Positions 43,828 through 52,595 of a DNA stretch of 64,000 bases are shown here, one piece after another. The notes under the pieces are model-generated. The model had not been told where the DNA came from. It worked only from the letters and a program-made list of their open reading frames with translations, and ran no database searches. This DNA comes from Parachryseolinea silvisoli (lineage in GTDB: Bacteria; Bacteroidota; Bacteroidia; Cytophagales; Cyclobacteriaceae). Made by a program: the position numbers and the translations under genes. The stretch lies in NCBI RefSeq assembly GCF_021190955.1, contig NZ_JAIOAO010000001.1, forward strand, positions 558,001 to 622,000. Reading direction: 5' to 3'. Within the stretch, counting starts at the first letter, position 1; the number at the start of each line of letters is the position of its first letter.

Positions 43828-44322
43828 ATGCAATCACTCACTCCGGACCAGCGCTTTGAGAAGCTGGGTCTCAAACTTCCTCCCGCGCCCAAACCCATCG
43901 GCGTATATAAACCGTTCCTGATCGTTGGCAACATGGCCTATGTATCGGGGCACGGTACGGTAAAAGACGATGGCACACTCATCATCGGCCGCATTGGCAA
44001 AGACATGAACATGGAAGAAGGCAAGCTCGCCGCCCGGCAAGTAGGCCTCGCCATTCTGGCCACGTTGAAAGCCAACCTCGGCAGCTTTAATAAGATCAAA
44101 CGTGTGGTGAAAGTATTGGGCATGGTCAACGCCGTGTCGGAGTTTGAGCGCCACCCCTTTGTGATCAACGGCTGCAGCGAATTGTTTGCGTCGGTATGGG
44201 GTGACGAGATGGGCATTGGCGTACGCAGCGCGGTCGGCATGGGCACACTGCCCGACAACATTCCCGTCGAGATCGAAGCGATGTTCGAGCTTACCAACGA
44301 CGGCGGCAATGAATTTCGTTGA
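43828..44322 (+). CDS. RidA family protein
   Basis: A 164-residue RidA/YjgF-type enamine/imine deaminase. It has the strand YKPFLIVGNMAYVSGHGTV, the helix LAARQVGLAILATLKANLGS and the signature GVRSAVGMGTLPDNIPVEIEAMFEL, which includes the active-site Arg and Glu. RidA removes 2-aminoacrylate released by PLP enzymes such as serine dehydratases. It overlaps the next gene, a PLP enzyme of the D-serine dehydratase/D-threonine aldolase group, by 14 bp, which fits that role exactly. Confidence 0.9.
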   Translation: MQSLTPDQRFEKLGLKLPPAPKPIGVYKPFLIVGNMAYVSGHGTVKDDGTLIIGRIGKDMNMEEGKLAARQVGLAILATLKANLGSFNKIKRVVKVLGMVNAVSEFERHPFVINGCSELFASVWGDEMGIGVRSAVGMGTLPDNIPVEIEAMFELTNDGGNEFR

Positions 44323-45421
44323 GTGGTACAAGATCCTGAACGCTGAGACGCTGGACACCCCCGCGTTGGCGATATACCCCGAACGCGTACGCGAGAACAT
44401 TCGGATATTGAAGACCTTCGTAAAGAACGTCGACAACCTGCGACCGCATATGAAGACCAGCAAGTCGCCCGAGGTAGCCGCCCTGCTCCTGGAAGCCGGT
44501 ATTCGCAAGTTTAAATGCGCTACCATTGCCGAGGCCGAAATGCTGGCAACGGCTGGAGCACCCGACGTGCTACTGGCATACCAACCTGTAGGCCCCAAAG
44601 CGGAGCGCCTGGCCGCGCTGGTCGCCAGGTTTCCTCAGACAATATTTTCCTGCCTGGTCGACAACCTGACGGCCGGTCAGCATCTCTCCCATGTCTTTCA
44701 GCGGGCGTCTTTAACCATCAGTTTATACATCGATTTGAACGTCGGCATGAACCGTACCGGTGTGTTGCCAGCGGCAGCCTTCGATTTATATATCGCTTTA
44801 TTAGACCTTCCCGGGATCGTGGTCGCCGGCCTTCATGCGTACGACGGCCACTTGCGCGACACGGACCTGGCGGTACGCACGGAAAAGTGTCACGAAGCCT
44901 TTGCCTCCGTAGCAGCACTGCGCAATACCATTATTAGCAAGACAGGCATTACACCGCGCATCATCGCCGGTGGTACACCCACGTTCCCGATACACGCACA
45001 ACGGCCGGATGTAGAATGCAGTCCCGGTACGTTTGTCTATTGGGACAAAGGCTACCAGAGCATTTTACCAGAGCAGCCCTTTTTGTTTGCCGCGCTTGTG
45101 GTCAGCCGGGTAGTGTCGTTGCCTACTGCCGACACGATTTGTGTCGACCTGGGGCATAAGTCCATCGCGTCGGAGAGCCCGCTGAACAACCGGGTATATT
45201 TTCTGAATGCGCCCGAGCTGGTGCCCGAAGGGCATAGCGAAGAGCACCTGATCTTGCGCGCCGGCGCCGGCCATCGTTACCAGGTGGGCGACATTCTGTA
45301 CGGCGTGCCGCACCATATTTGTCCTACCGTAGCATTACACGACCGCGCAGCCATCGTCGAAGACGGGCAGTGGAACCAGTTTTGGTATACTCACGCCCGC
45401 GACCGATACCTGACGGTATAA
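44309..45421 (+). CDS. D-threonine aldolase / D-serine dehydratase-like PLP enzyme
   Basis: A 370-residue protein of the alanine-racemase fold. The N-terminus has the PLP lysine in RPHMKTSK (Lys49), and the C-terminus has HxC (His336 and Cys338 in PHHICPTV), the metal pair seen in zinc-dependent D-serine dehydratases and D-threonine aldolases. It would cleave or deaminate a D-hydroxy-amino acid. ATG 44309 was chosen from MNFVEWYKILNAETLDTPAL, the usual start; it lies inside the end of ridA (14-bp overlap). Dehydratase and aldolase cannot be told apart from sequence alone. Confidence 0.9.
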   Translation: MNFVEWYKILNAETLDTPALAIYPERVRENIRILKTFVKNVDNLRPHMKTSKSPEVAALLLEAGIRKFKCATIAEAEMLATAGAPDVLLAYQPVGPKAERLAALVARFPQTIFSCLVDNLTAGQHLSHVFQRASLTISLYIDLNVGMNRTGVLPAAAFDLYIALLDLPGIVVAGLHAYDGHLRDTDLAVRTEKCHEAFASVAALRNTIISKTGITPRIIAGGTPTFPIHAQRPDVECSPGTFVYWDKGYQSILPEQPFLFAALVVSRVVSLPTADTICVDLGHKSIASESPLNNRVYFLNAPELVPEGHSEEHLILRAGAGHRYQVGDILYGVPHHICPTVALHDRAAIVEDGQWNQFWYTHARDRYLTV

Positions 45422-45435
45422 AAATAACAACACGC

Positions 45436-46506
45436 ATGTTTATCATCGATGCACACCTCGACCTGGCAATGAACGCCATGGAATGGAACCGCGACTACCG
45501 CACACCGATCGACGTAATCCGCGCGCGCGAGCAGGGCATGACCGACAAGCCCGATCGTGGCAACAGTGTGGTTTGTTTTCCCGAGCTGCGCAAGGGCAAT
45601 ATCGGCCTGGTCGTGGCCACGCAGATTGCCCGCTATGTAGCACCCGATAATTCATTGCCGGGGTGGCATTCGCCGGAACAGGCCTGGGCGCAAACGCAAG
45701 CGCAGCTGGCCTGGTATAAAGCGATGGAAGAAGCCGGCGAGCTGGTACAGATCACCGACCTGGCGAGCCTCGACAAACACGTCGCGTGGTGGAACGACGG
45801 TACCCCCAATGACAAGAAGCCCATCGGTTATATCCTAAGCCTGGAAGGCGCGGACTCGCTCGTGACGGTACAACACCTGGAGCGTGCCCACGCGTACGGT
45901 CTGCGTGCCGTAGGTCCCGGCCACTACGGTCCGGGTCGCTATGCCCAGGGCACAAATGCAACGGGTGGTATAGGCAACGCCGGGCGTGCGCTGCTCGCCG
46001 AAATGGAGCGACTGAACATTATACTCGACGCCACACACCTCTGCGATGACAGCTTCTGGGAAGCCATGGATCACTTTCACGGACGCGTGTGGGCCAGCCA
46101 CAACAACACCCGCGCCCTGGTAGACCACAACCGCCAGTTCAGCGACGAGCAGCTGCGCGAGCTCATCCGTCGGGGTGCCGTGATCGGCGGGGTGATGGAT
46201 ACCTGGATGATGGTGCCGGAGTGGATTCGCAATGTCTCGACGCCACTGAGCATGGACTGCGGGCTGGAGAAGCTTATCGACCACATGGATCATATCTGCC
46301 AGATCGCCGGCAACGCCGATCACATTGCCATTGGCTCGGACCTCGACGGTGCTTTTGGCCGCGAGCAAAGTCCCTACGACATCGAGACTATTGCCGACCT
46401 GCAGAAGCTGCCGGCCTTGCTCGCCAAGCGTGGGTATAGCCAGGCTGACATTGAAAAGATACTGCACGGCAACTGGCTGCGGTTTTTGCGCCACGCCTGG
46501 AAGTAA
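45436..46506 (+). CDS. Membrane dipeptidase family protein (M19, renal dipeptidase-like)
   Basis: A 356-residue amidohydrolase-fold peptidase. The zinc ligands are seen as HxD in FIIDAHLDLAM, the Glu bridging both zincs in LEGAD, His in LDATHLCDDSFW and His in WASHNNTRALVDH; the C-terminal HIAIGSDLDGAFG is also typical. The family splits dipeptides, including those with a D-residue at the C-terminus. There is no signal peptide, so it acts in the cytoplasm. It starts 14 bp after the PLP enzyme gene and is the last gene of the cluster. Confidence 0.93.
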   Translation: MFIIDAHLDLAMNAMEWNRDYRTPIDVIRAREQGMTDKPDRGNSVVCFPELRKGNIGLVVATQIARYVAPDNSLPGWHSPEQAWAQTQAQLAWYKAMEEAGELVQITDLASLDKHVAWWNDGTPNDKKPIGYILSLEGADSLVTVQHLERAHAYGLRAVGPGHYGPGRYAQGTNATGGIGNAGRALLAEMERLNIILDATHLCDDSFWEAMDHFHGRVWASHNNTRALVDHNRQFSDEQLRELIRRGAVIGGVMDTWMMVPEWIRNVSTPLSMDCGLEKLIDHMDHICQIAGNADHIAIGSDLDGAFGREQSPYDIETIADLQKLPALLAKRGYSQADIEKILHGNWLRFLRHAWK

Positions 46507-46698
46507 AAAACGGGTAAAAAACCGCAGCGTTATTACGTGGGTAAAATCCACGCGGACAGGCTTTGGAAACGAATTCGGCAGGTTTTGGAAAAGAAGAAAG
46601 AATAACATACATCGGGACTGATTTTAACGTTTAAATAATGAATTTCCCAAGCTGAAAGATGCCTCGCCAGGCCGATTCTGCGTAGACCGTATCCGTGC

Positions 46699-48351
46699 AT
46701 GAACACCAAGAAAAAAATCCTCCTATCCTCCGCCCTGCTGATTACCGTGGCCCTGCTGGCCGCCAGCAAGCCTGCCGAGCGGTATTTCGAAATAGCCAAG
46801 AACCTCGACATTTTCGCGACCCTGTTCAAGGAGGTCAACGCCTTGTACGTAGACGATGTCAACCCCAATAAGCTGGTGCGCACGGGCATTGATGCTATGC
46901 TGAACTCGCTCGACCCGTATACCAACTATATTCCGGAAGATGAGGTGGAAGACTTCCGCACGATCAACACCGGCCAGTACGGGGGCATCGGCGCCATTAC
47001 CCGCGAGATCAACAACCGCACGGTCGTGACCATGATCATGGAAGGCTTCGGCGCCCAGAAAGGCGGACTGCGCATCGGTGATGAGATCCTCAAAATTGAC
47101 GATGCCGAGCTGGCGAAACTATCCCGCGAGCAATCCAGCCACCTGATGAAAGGTCAGGTCGGCACGCCGGTAACACTTACCGTAAAACGTGCCGGCGTGG
47201 AGCAACCCTTAACGCTGCAGTTTAAGCGCGAGAAGATCAAGGTTAACAATGTGCCGTATTACGGCATGGTGGCCACGGATGTCGCCTATATTCAACTTTC
47301 TGACTTTACACCCGATGCCGCGAAAGAAGTAAAGATCGCGTTGATCTCCCTCAAAGAGCAGGGTGCGAAAAGTGTCATCCTCGACCTGCGCGGCAATCCG
47401 GGCGGGCTTTTGATCGAAGCCGTGAATATCACCAACATCTTCCTGCCAAAGGGCAAGCTGGTGGTCAGCACCAAAGGCAAAATACCGGAGAACAACCTGA
47501 ACTATGAAACGCTTAACGCGCCGGTGGACACGGAGATACCAGTGAGTGTACTGATCAATCGCGGGAGTGCTTCGGCTTCGGAGATTGTAGCCGGTACGCT
47601 GCAAGATTATGACCGCGGGGTGATCATCGGCGAGAAGTCGTATGGTAAAGGGCTTGTGCAAGTGAGCCGGCCGCTTTCTTACAATGCACAGCTAAAGGTT
47701 ACGACGGCGAAGTACTATACGCCTACCGGCCGTTGCATCCAGGTGCTGGACTATACACATCGTCGCGAAGATGGTAGTGTGGGTTCAATTCCGGATTCGT
47801 TGAAGAAGGCTTTTAAGACCTCTGCGGGTCGAGTTGTATATGATGGTGGTGGTATTGATCCGGATATTAAGACAGAATCTCCTGAAGCGCATATGCTGAC
47901 GCAGATGTTGTTTGAGCGGGGGTTGCTGTTTAACTACGCTACGCTGTATGTGCAGAAGCATCCGCAGGCAGTGGATCCGCGGACGTTTACGCTGAGCGAT
48001 GAGGACTATAAGGATTTTGTCGTTTGGATGAAGGATAAGAATTATCAGTATAAGTCGTACCTGGAATATGAGCTGCAGCAGTTTGCGGAAGAGGCGAAGA
48101 AGGAAAAATACTATACGGATCTGAAAGCTCAGCTGGACCAGATTCAGACGCGAATTGCGGAAAGTAAGAAGAACGAGCTGATGATGTATAAAGACGAGAT
48201 TAAGATGCTGCTGGAAGAAGATGTTGTATCACGGTATCATTTGGAGAAAGGGAGCATTGAGGCTGGGTTTAAATATGATGATGACGTGAAGAAGGCTGTG
48301 GAGGTGCTTCATGGTAGCGCTCAGTATAAGAAGATTTTGAATATGCAGTAG
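46699..48351 (+). CDS. C-terminal processing peptidase (S41)
   Basis: A 550-residue periplasmic serine protease anchored by an N-terminal span (KILLSSALLITVALLAA). It has a PDZ domain from about residue 85 (GIGAITREINNRTVVTMIMEG … GLRIGDEILKIDD) and the S41 catalytic core with Ser292 in NRGSASASEIVAG and Lys317 in GEKSYGKGLVQ, 25 residues apart as in Prc/CtpA. The C-terminal about 150 residues are helical. From about residue 375 the codons shift strongly to GAT, GGT and TAT, unlike the first part. It likely trims or degrades envelope proteins. Confidence 0.94.
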   Translation: MNTKKKILLSSALLITVALLAASKPAERYFEIAKNLDIFATLFKEVNALYVDDVNPNKLVRTGIDAMLNSLDPYTNYIPEDEVEDFRTINTGQYGGIGAITREINNRTVVTMIMEGFGAQKGGLRIGDEILKIDDAELAKLSREQSSHLMKGQVGTPVTLTVKRAGVEQPLTLQFKREKIKVNNVPYYGMVATDVAYIQLSDFTPDAAKEVKIALISLKEQGAKSVILDLRGNPGGLLIEAVNITNIFLPKGKLVVSTKGKIPENNLNYETLNAPVDTEIPVSVLINRGSASASEIVAGTLQDYDRGVIIGEKSYGKGLVQVSRPLSYNAQLKVTTAKYYTPTGRCIQVLDYTHRREDGSVGSIPDSLKKAFKTSAGRVVYDGGGIDPDIKTESPEAHMLTQMLFERGLLFNYATLYVQKHPQAVDPRTFTLSDEDYKDFVVWMKDKNYQYKSYLEYELQQFAEEAKKEKYYTDLKAQLDQIQTRIAESKKNELMMYKDEIKMLLEEDVVSRYHLEKGSIEAGFKYDDDVKKAVEVLHGSAQYKKILNMQ

Positions 48352-48362
48352 GAAAAACGCGC

Positions 48363-48420
48363 GAGTGTGAGCGCGAGAGCGAACACGTTCCGTTTTTTCT
48401 TCGCTCTCGCGCTCACACTC
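48363..48420. repeat. Perfect 21-bp inverted repeat after the S41 protease gene
   Basis: Arms 48363-48383 and 48400-48420 are exact reverse complements, beginning GAGTGTGAGCGCG, with a 16-nt loop that includes TTTTTT. It sits 11 bp after the protease stop. The arms are purine-rich on one strand, unlike a normal terminator; the T-run is in the loop, not after the stem. Confidence 0.9.
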
Positions 48421-48430
48421 ACGCTGTAAT

Positions 48431-48465
48431 AAAGAACCCCGGCTTTTGGCCGGGGTTCTTTTATT
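48431..48465. terminator. Bidirectional intrinsic terminator between S41 protease gene and glnN
   Basis: A perfect 13-bp stem AAAGAACCCCGGC / GCCGGGGTTCTTT with loop TTTTG, flanked by A- and T-runs that serve both converging genes. Confidence 0.93.
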
Positions 48466-48485
48466 TGCAGATACTGTGTGCGGCA

Positions 48486-50648
48486 TTAGCGCAGGAAGAG
48501 GAGCTCGCGGTATTTTACCAGCGGCCAGTCTTCGTTGTCTACCAGCAGCTCGAGCTTGTCGACGGCGTCGCGGATGGTCTCAAAGTATTTTTCTTTGATG
48601 TCATCGCAGTAGCCGATGGCGCGCTTGTGAGCGTCGGTTTCTTTGTTGATGCGCTTGCGCTCTTCGATCATGGCCCGTACGTTGTTTTTGATCGTATCGA
48701 TGTGACCGGAGATTTCCTTGATGGTTTGTACCACGGCAGTGTTGTCTACGCCCAGGCCTTTCAGGCCGTTTGCGTTTTCAATCAGCTTGGTTTGGTATGC
48801 AATGGCGGTCGGTACGATGTGGTTCATCGCCAGGTCGCCGATCACACGCGCTTCAATTTGCACGCGCTTCATGTAGTTCTCGAGGCGGATCTCTACGCGG
48901 GCTTCTGTCTCTCTGTGTGACATTACGCCGTGTTTTTCGAAGAGGGCCAGGGACTGCTTCGTCAGGTAAAAATCCAGGGCGCGAGGCGTATTCTGAACGT
49001 TGCTCAGACCACGTTTTGCGGCTTCTTTCACCCACTCGTCAGAGTATCCGTCGCCTTCAAAGCGAATCGCTTTTGATTCTTTGATGTATTGACGCAGCAC
49101 GTTTACGATCGCGAGGCGTTTTTCTTCACCTTTTTCGATCTCCTTGTTCACCGCGGTGTAGAACTGGTCGAGCTGTTCGGCCACGATGGTGTTCAGGGCG
49201 GTCATGGGAATCGCGCAGTTGTCGCTGCTGCCCACGGCACGGAATTCGAATTTGTTACCCGTAAAAGCGAATGGCGAAGTACGGTTACGGTCGGTTGCGT
49301 CGAGGATGATCTCCGGGATCTGGTCGATACCCAGTTTCATGTACATGTTGTCACCCTTCTCGATTTTCACGTTACCGTTCTTTTCGAGCTCGTCGAGTAC
49401 GGCCGACATTTGTGAACCGATGAAGGTCGACATGATCGCCGGAGGTGCTTCGTTGGCACCGAGGCGGAAGTCGTTACCCGCCGTCGCGATGCTGGCGCGC
49501 AGCAGGTCGGCGTGTGCGTGTACTGCCTTCACGGTCGTCACGAAGAACGTGAGGAACATCAGGTTGTCGCGGGCGCTGCTGGTCGGGGCGTACAGGTTCA
49601 CACCGGTGTCGGTGATCAGGGACCAGTTGTTGTGCTTGCCGCTACCGTTGATGCCTGCGAAAGGCTTCTCGTGGAAGAGGATGCGCAGGTCGTGGCGGTC
49701 GCCTACGCGTGCCATCACGTCCATCATCAATTGGTTGTGGTCGTTGGCCACGTTTACTTCCTCGAACAGCGGAGCCACTTCGAACTGGCTGGGAGCCACC
49801 TCGTTGTGACGGGTACGTACGGGGATACCCAGTTTCCAGCATTCGATCTCAAAGTCCTTCATGAACGTATAGATACGTGAAGGGATCGAGCCGAAATAGT
49901 GGTCTTCCATTTGCTGACCGCGGGCAGGAGGATGACCGAATACAGAGCGGCCGGCCATGACCAGGTCAGGACGTGCGTCGAAGAGGGCCTTGTCGACGGC
50001 GAAATATTCCTGCTCGGCGCCGAGGGAGGCTACTACGTGTTGTATGTCTTTGTCGAAGAGCTGGCATACTTTGGTAGCGGCCAGGTCAACGGCTTTGAGG
50101 GCTTTCAGAAGGGGTGCTTTGGTGTCGAGGGTTTCGCCTGTATAAGAAACGAATACCGTCGGGATACACAGCGTTGCGCCGTATACAAACATCGGCGAGG
50201 TAGGATCCCACGCTGTATAGCCACGTGCTTCAAACGTGCTGCGGATACCACCGCTCGGGAACGAGGAAGCATCAGGCTCTTGCTGTACCAGCTCGCTGCC
50301 TTTGAACTTTTCGATACCGGCCAGGGCATCGAAGAAGGAGTCGTGCTTCTCAGCCGTACCACCCGTCATCGGCTGGAACCAGTGTGTGAAGTGCGAAGCA
50401 CCTTTTGCAACGGCCCATGCTTTGGCAGCAGAAGCCACCGCGTCAGCCGTTGTCTCGTCAATTTTTTCGTGGTTCTTAATTGCCTGGCTTACTTTCTTAA
50501 AGAGAGCCGGAGCCAGTGTGGCACGCATCTGCTCCATACCATATACGTTCTCGCCAAAGAATTTGGCAACGTTCGGGTTGGGCAGGTCAACATGCACCCG
50601 GGGGCGTTCGCTCAGTTTTTTCAGAGCTTCAAATCGTAAATGCGCCAT
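48486..50648 (-). CDS. glnN: Glutamine synthetase type III
   Basis: Makes glutamine from glutamate, ammonia and ATP, the main route of ammonia assimilation in Bacteroidota. The 720-residue size is typical of type III and far longer than type I. It has the type III N-terminus (FGENVYGMEQMRATL), SFPSGGIRSTFEARGYTAWDP, the active-site segments ETEARVEIRLENYMKR and GINGSGKHNNWSL, and NRTSPFAFTGNKFEFRAVGSSDN. The ATG at 50648 gives AHLRFEALKKLSE. It has its own -7 box about 44 bp upstream and a terminator shared with the convergent protease gene. Confidence 0.97.
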   Translation of the reverse strand: MAHLRFEALKKLSERPRVHVDLPNPNVAKFFGENVYGMEQMRATLAPALFKKVSQAIKNHEKIDETTADAVASAAKAWAVAKGASHFTHWFQPMTGGTAEKHDSFFDALAGIEKFKGSELVQQEPDASSFPSGGIRSTFEARGYTAWDPTSPMFVYGATLCIPTVFVSYTGETLDTKAPLLKALKAVDLAATKVCQLFDKDIQHVVASLGAEQEYFAVDKALFDARPDLVMAGRSVFGHPPARGQQMEDHYFGSIPSRIYTFMKDFEIECWKLGIPVRTRHNEVAPSQFEVAPLFEEVNVANDHNQLMMDVMARVGDRHDLRILFHEKPFAGINGSGKHNNWSLITDTGVNLYAPTSSARDNLMFLTFFVTTVKAVHAHADLLRASIATAGNDFRLGANEAPPAIMSTFIGSQMSAVLDELEKNGNVKIEKGDNMYMKLGIDQIPEIILDATDRNRTSPFAFTGNKFEFRAVGSSDNCAIPMTALNTIVAEQLDQFYTAVNKEIEKGEEKRLAIVNVLRQYIKESKAIRFEGDGYSDEWVKEAAKRGLSNVQNTPRALDFYLTKQSLALFEKHGVMSHRETEARVEIRLENYMKRVQIEARVIGDLAMNHIVPTAIAYQTKLIENANGLKGLGVDNTAVVQTIKEISGHIDTIKNNVRAMIEERKRINKETDAHKRAIGYCDDIKEKYFETIRDAVDKLELLVDNEDWPLVKYRELLFLR

Positions 50649-50691
50649 AGGATGGTTGTAATAAGGTGGTTGTAAAATTGATCTACGGGGC

Positions 50692-50699
50692 CAAATCTA
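50692..50699 (-). promoter_or_regulatory. -7 box of glnN
   Basis: On the minus strand TAGATTTG matches TAnnTTTG exactly, 43 bp before the glnN ATG; a TTTG lies 25 bp upstream, which is longer than the usual 19-21 bp. Confidence 0.5.
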
Positions 50700-50973
50700 T
50701 TTCATTTTTTTAACACCTTCCCTACAAACGATGGCAGAATTTTAACTTTTTGTTAAGAACACGTTTGCGACTAGTTAATTTTTAAGGCATCCGGGCGAAA
50801 ATTATGAAGGTGTCAGATTGGCCCTTCAAAAGCTGCGAAAAAATATGGTTCAATCGTTATTGTGCGGAATATTTTATGGCGCATCAACGGACGAAATGCG
50901 ATAAACTTTGGGGAATATAGAGTGCTTTAGAAGAAACAACTTATGAATTGATAACAATGTCCACCAGGGCTTC

Positions 50974-50991
50974 GGCAGTCTGAAGACTGCC
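50974..50991. repeat. Palindrome near the surE stop (1)
   Basis: GGCAGTC and GACTGCC with a TGAA loop, a perfect 7-bp stem. It belongs to a compact block with the next palindrome and resembles repeated intergenic palindromes of Bacteroidota. Confidence 0.7.
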
Positions 50992-51005
50992 TACGGGTGT
51001 AGTCA

Positions 51006-51036
51006 CAAGTCGCCCTCCCTTCGGTCGGAAGACTTG
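51006..51036. repeat. Palindrome near the surE stop (2)
   Basis: CAAGTC pairs with GACTTG; the interior carries CCCTCCCTTCGGTCGG, which may give a further short stem. It ends 18 bp before the surE stop and could terminate that transcript. Confidence 0.6.
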
Positions 51037-51054
51037 CGCCAGCAATCTCTTTCT

Positions 51055-51903
51055 TTATGCGTGGCCTTCTTTACCCGGATGGCGGTATTCACTCACCTCG
51101 GGGTGGGTACTATCGGCGCGGTCGAGGATCGTCCACTGCTCGTTCAAAAGTGGTATGGTGGTGTGGGCCGTCAGGTCGAACTGGCAGGGCACCACGGACA
51201 CATAGTTATTCGCAATAGCCCACTCGTCGTTGTCTTCGCCTTTGTCAAAATTTACGAAGGCGCCGACCATCCAGAAGTAGCGGCGACCGTTCGGATCGAA
51301 GCGCTGGTCGAATTCTTCCTCCCACTTGGCGTTGGCCTGCCGGCAGATACGAATGCCTTGTATCGCACCCTGGCTGGCGGGCGGGAAGTTAACATTCAAG
51401 GCTACGCCCTTGGGCAGGCCTTTGGCCAGTACCTCGCGGGTGATCTTTTCGATGTAAGCCTCCGTATGCGAGAAGTCGGCGTCGTGCGAGTAGTCACACA
51501 GCGAGAAGCCAATGGCGGGTGTACCTTCAATGGCGCCTTCGATGGCCGCGGACATGGTACCGGAGTACAATACGCTGATGGAAGTATTGCTGCCGTGGTT
51601 AATGCCGCTGACAATAACGTCGGGTTGGCGCTTGCCTTTCAATACAAAGTGGCGCGCCATCTTTACACAGTCGGCCGGTGTGCCGGAGCATTCAAAGGCC
51701 TGAACGTTTTCAAAGATGAAGTTCTCTTCCAGTCGCAGCGACTCCCCTACTGTAATGGCGTGGCCCATACCGGATTGCGGACTGTCGGGGGCTACCACCA
51801 GCACATCGCCGATTCTTTTCATGACATTGATCAGGGTCAGGATGCCTTTGGAAGTAATACCGTCGTCGTTGGAGACCAGAATAAGGGGCTTGGCGTTGCT
51901 CAT
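51055..51903 (-). CDS. surE: 5'-nucleotidase SurE
   Basis: Hydrolyses nucleoside 5'- or 3'-monophosphates, with a divalent metal, in the cytoplasm; linked to stationary-phase survival. The 282-residue protein has the metal-binding N-terminus LVSNDDGITSKG, the DSPQSGMGHAIT loop, and GTPADCVKMA … VSGINHGSNTSISVLYSGTMSAA. Length is normal. It lies 17 bp after an unknown gene and ends the dnaG-ribBA-unknown-surE run. Confidence 0.96.
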   Translation of the reverse strand: MSNAKPLILVSNDDGITSKGILTLINVMKRIGDVLVVAPDSPQSGMGHAITVGESLRLEENFIFENVQAFECSGTPADCVKMARHFVLKGKRQPDVIVSGINHGSNTSISVLYSGTMSAAIEGAIEGTPAIGFSLCDYSHDADFSHTEAYIEKITREVLAKGLPKGVALNVNFPPASQGAIQGIRICRQANAKWEEEFDQRFDPNGRRYFWMVGAFVNFDKGEDNDEWAIANNYVSVVPCQFDLTAHTTIPLLNEQWTILDRADSTHPEVSEYRHPGKEGHA

Positions 51904-51920
51904 GCGGAAGGTGTCGTCGG

Positions 51921-52595
51921 CTAGGTGCCGTACAGTGAGTTGTAATAGGCTATAATCTTGGCAAAGTCGTACTTTTCGTCCACTTTTAGCCGGTTCGTCT
52001 TGATATATTTCTCCACGTCGTCTGCATTTTTCCCCATCAGGTCCAGCAGGTCGCGTTTGTCGCCGGTAAACTCTTCGATCTTACCGTTGTCGTCCATAAA
52101 AAAGTATTTATACACCAACACCAGGCGGGAGTACGAGCCTACATAGTACGGATTGGTATAGGTTCTATATTCGAGTGCTTCGCGCACCAACAGCGTCATC
52201 TTGCCTTCTTCGAGCAGCTCAAAGAACACGGCCGACTTGTAGCCGGCGGGCGTATTAAAGGGCAATGCAAAAAACTGGCGATAGCGATGTACGGTGACAT
52301 CAAAGATCTCAAAAAAGAGCACTTTACGGGCGGAGTAGGCCACGACCTTCTGACCGCTGGCGCCGTTGTATTGCAGCAGGTCTTGCTGCATATCGTATTT
52401 CACCAGGCCGCGCAGGGTGTCCCCTTCCAGCAGCACGACCTTGCCCTCGTGCCACAGCTCAAACGGCCACTCCTGCGCCCGGGCACCGGAGCAGGCACAA
52501 AATAACAGCAATACTGGAACGACCCGGAACAACCCGACGGCACGGAGTACCGAATTCTTATGTGAGAGGCTGGCCGGTAATCGTTGTCCTGTCAT
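51921..52595 (-). CDS. Hypothetical secreted protein
   Basis: A 224-residue protein with a signal-like N-terminus ([17 protein letters not shown]) after about 24 extra residues; a later start is possible. The CAC could also be a lipobox-like stretch but the SGARAQ end favours signal peptidase I. The rest has strands and aromatic segments ([40 protein letters not shown]) and a C-terminal helix region with [19 protein letters not shown] do not recognise the family. The start overlaps the ribBA stop by 4 bp. Confidence 0.72.
   Translation of the reverse strand: MTGQRLPASLSHKNSVLRAVGLFRVVPVLLLFCACSGARAQEWPFELWHEGKVVLLEGDTLRGLVKYDMQQDLLQYNGASGQKVVAYSARKVLFFEIFDVTVHRYRQFFALPFNTPAGYKSAVFFELLEEGKMTLLVREALEYRTYTNPYYVGSYSRLVLVYKYFFMDDNGKIEEFTGDKRDLLDLMGKNADDVEKYIKTNRLKVDEKYDFAKIIAYYNSLYGT

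Larger units (their letters stand above)
50649..51054. other. Intergenic region upstream of glnN with palindromes
   Basis: This 406-bp stretch holds the glnN promoter region (AT-rich, about 50680-50930) and two palindromes near the surE stop (50974-51036). No protein-like frame is seen. There may be nitrogen-control sites here but I cannot identify one. Confidence 0.6.

Noticed and set aside
49899-50639. 246-codon plus-strand frame opposite glnN
   Set aside because: Shadow of glnN; no independent start signal or domain.
51034-51924. 296-codon plus-strand frame opposite surE
   Set aside because: Shadow of surE, which has all its metal and phosphate motifs.
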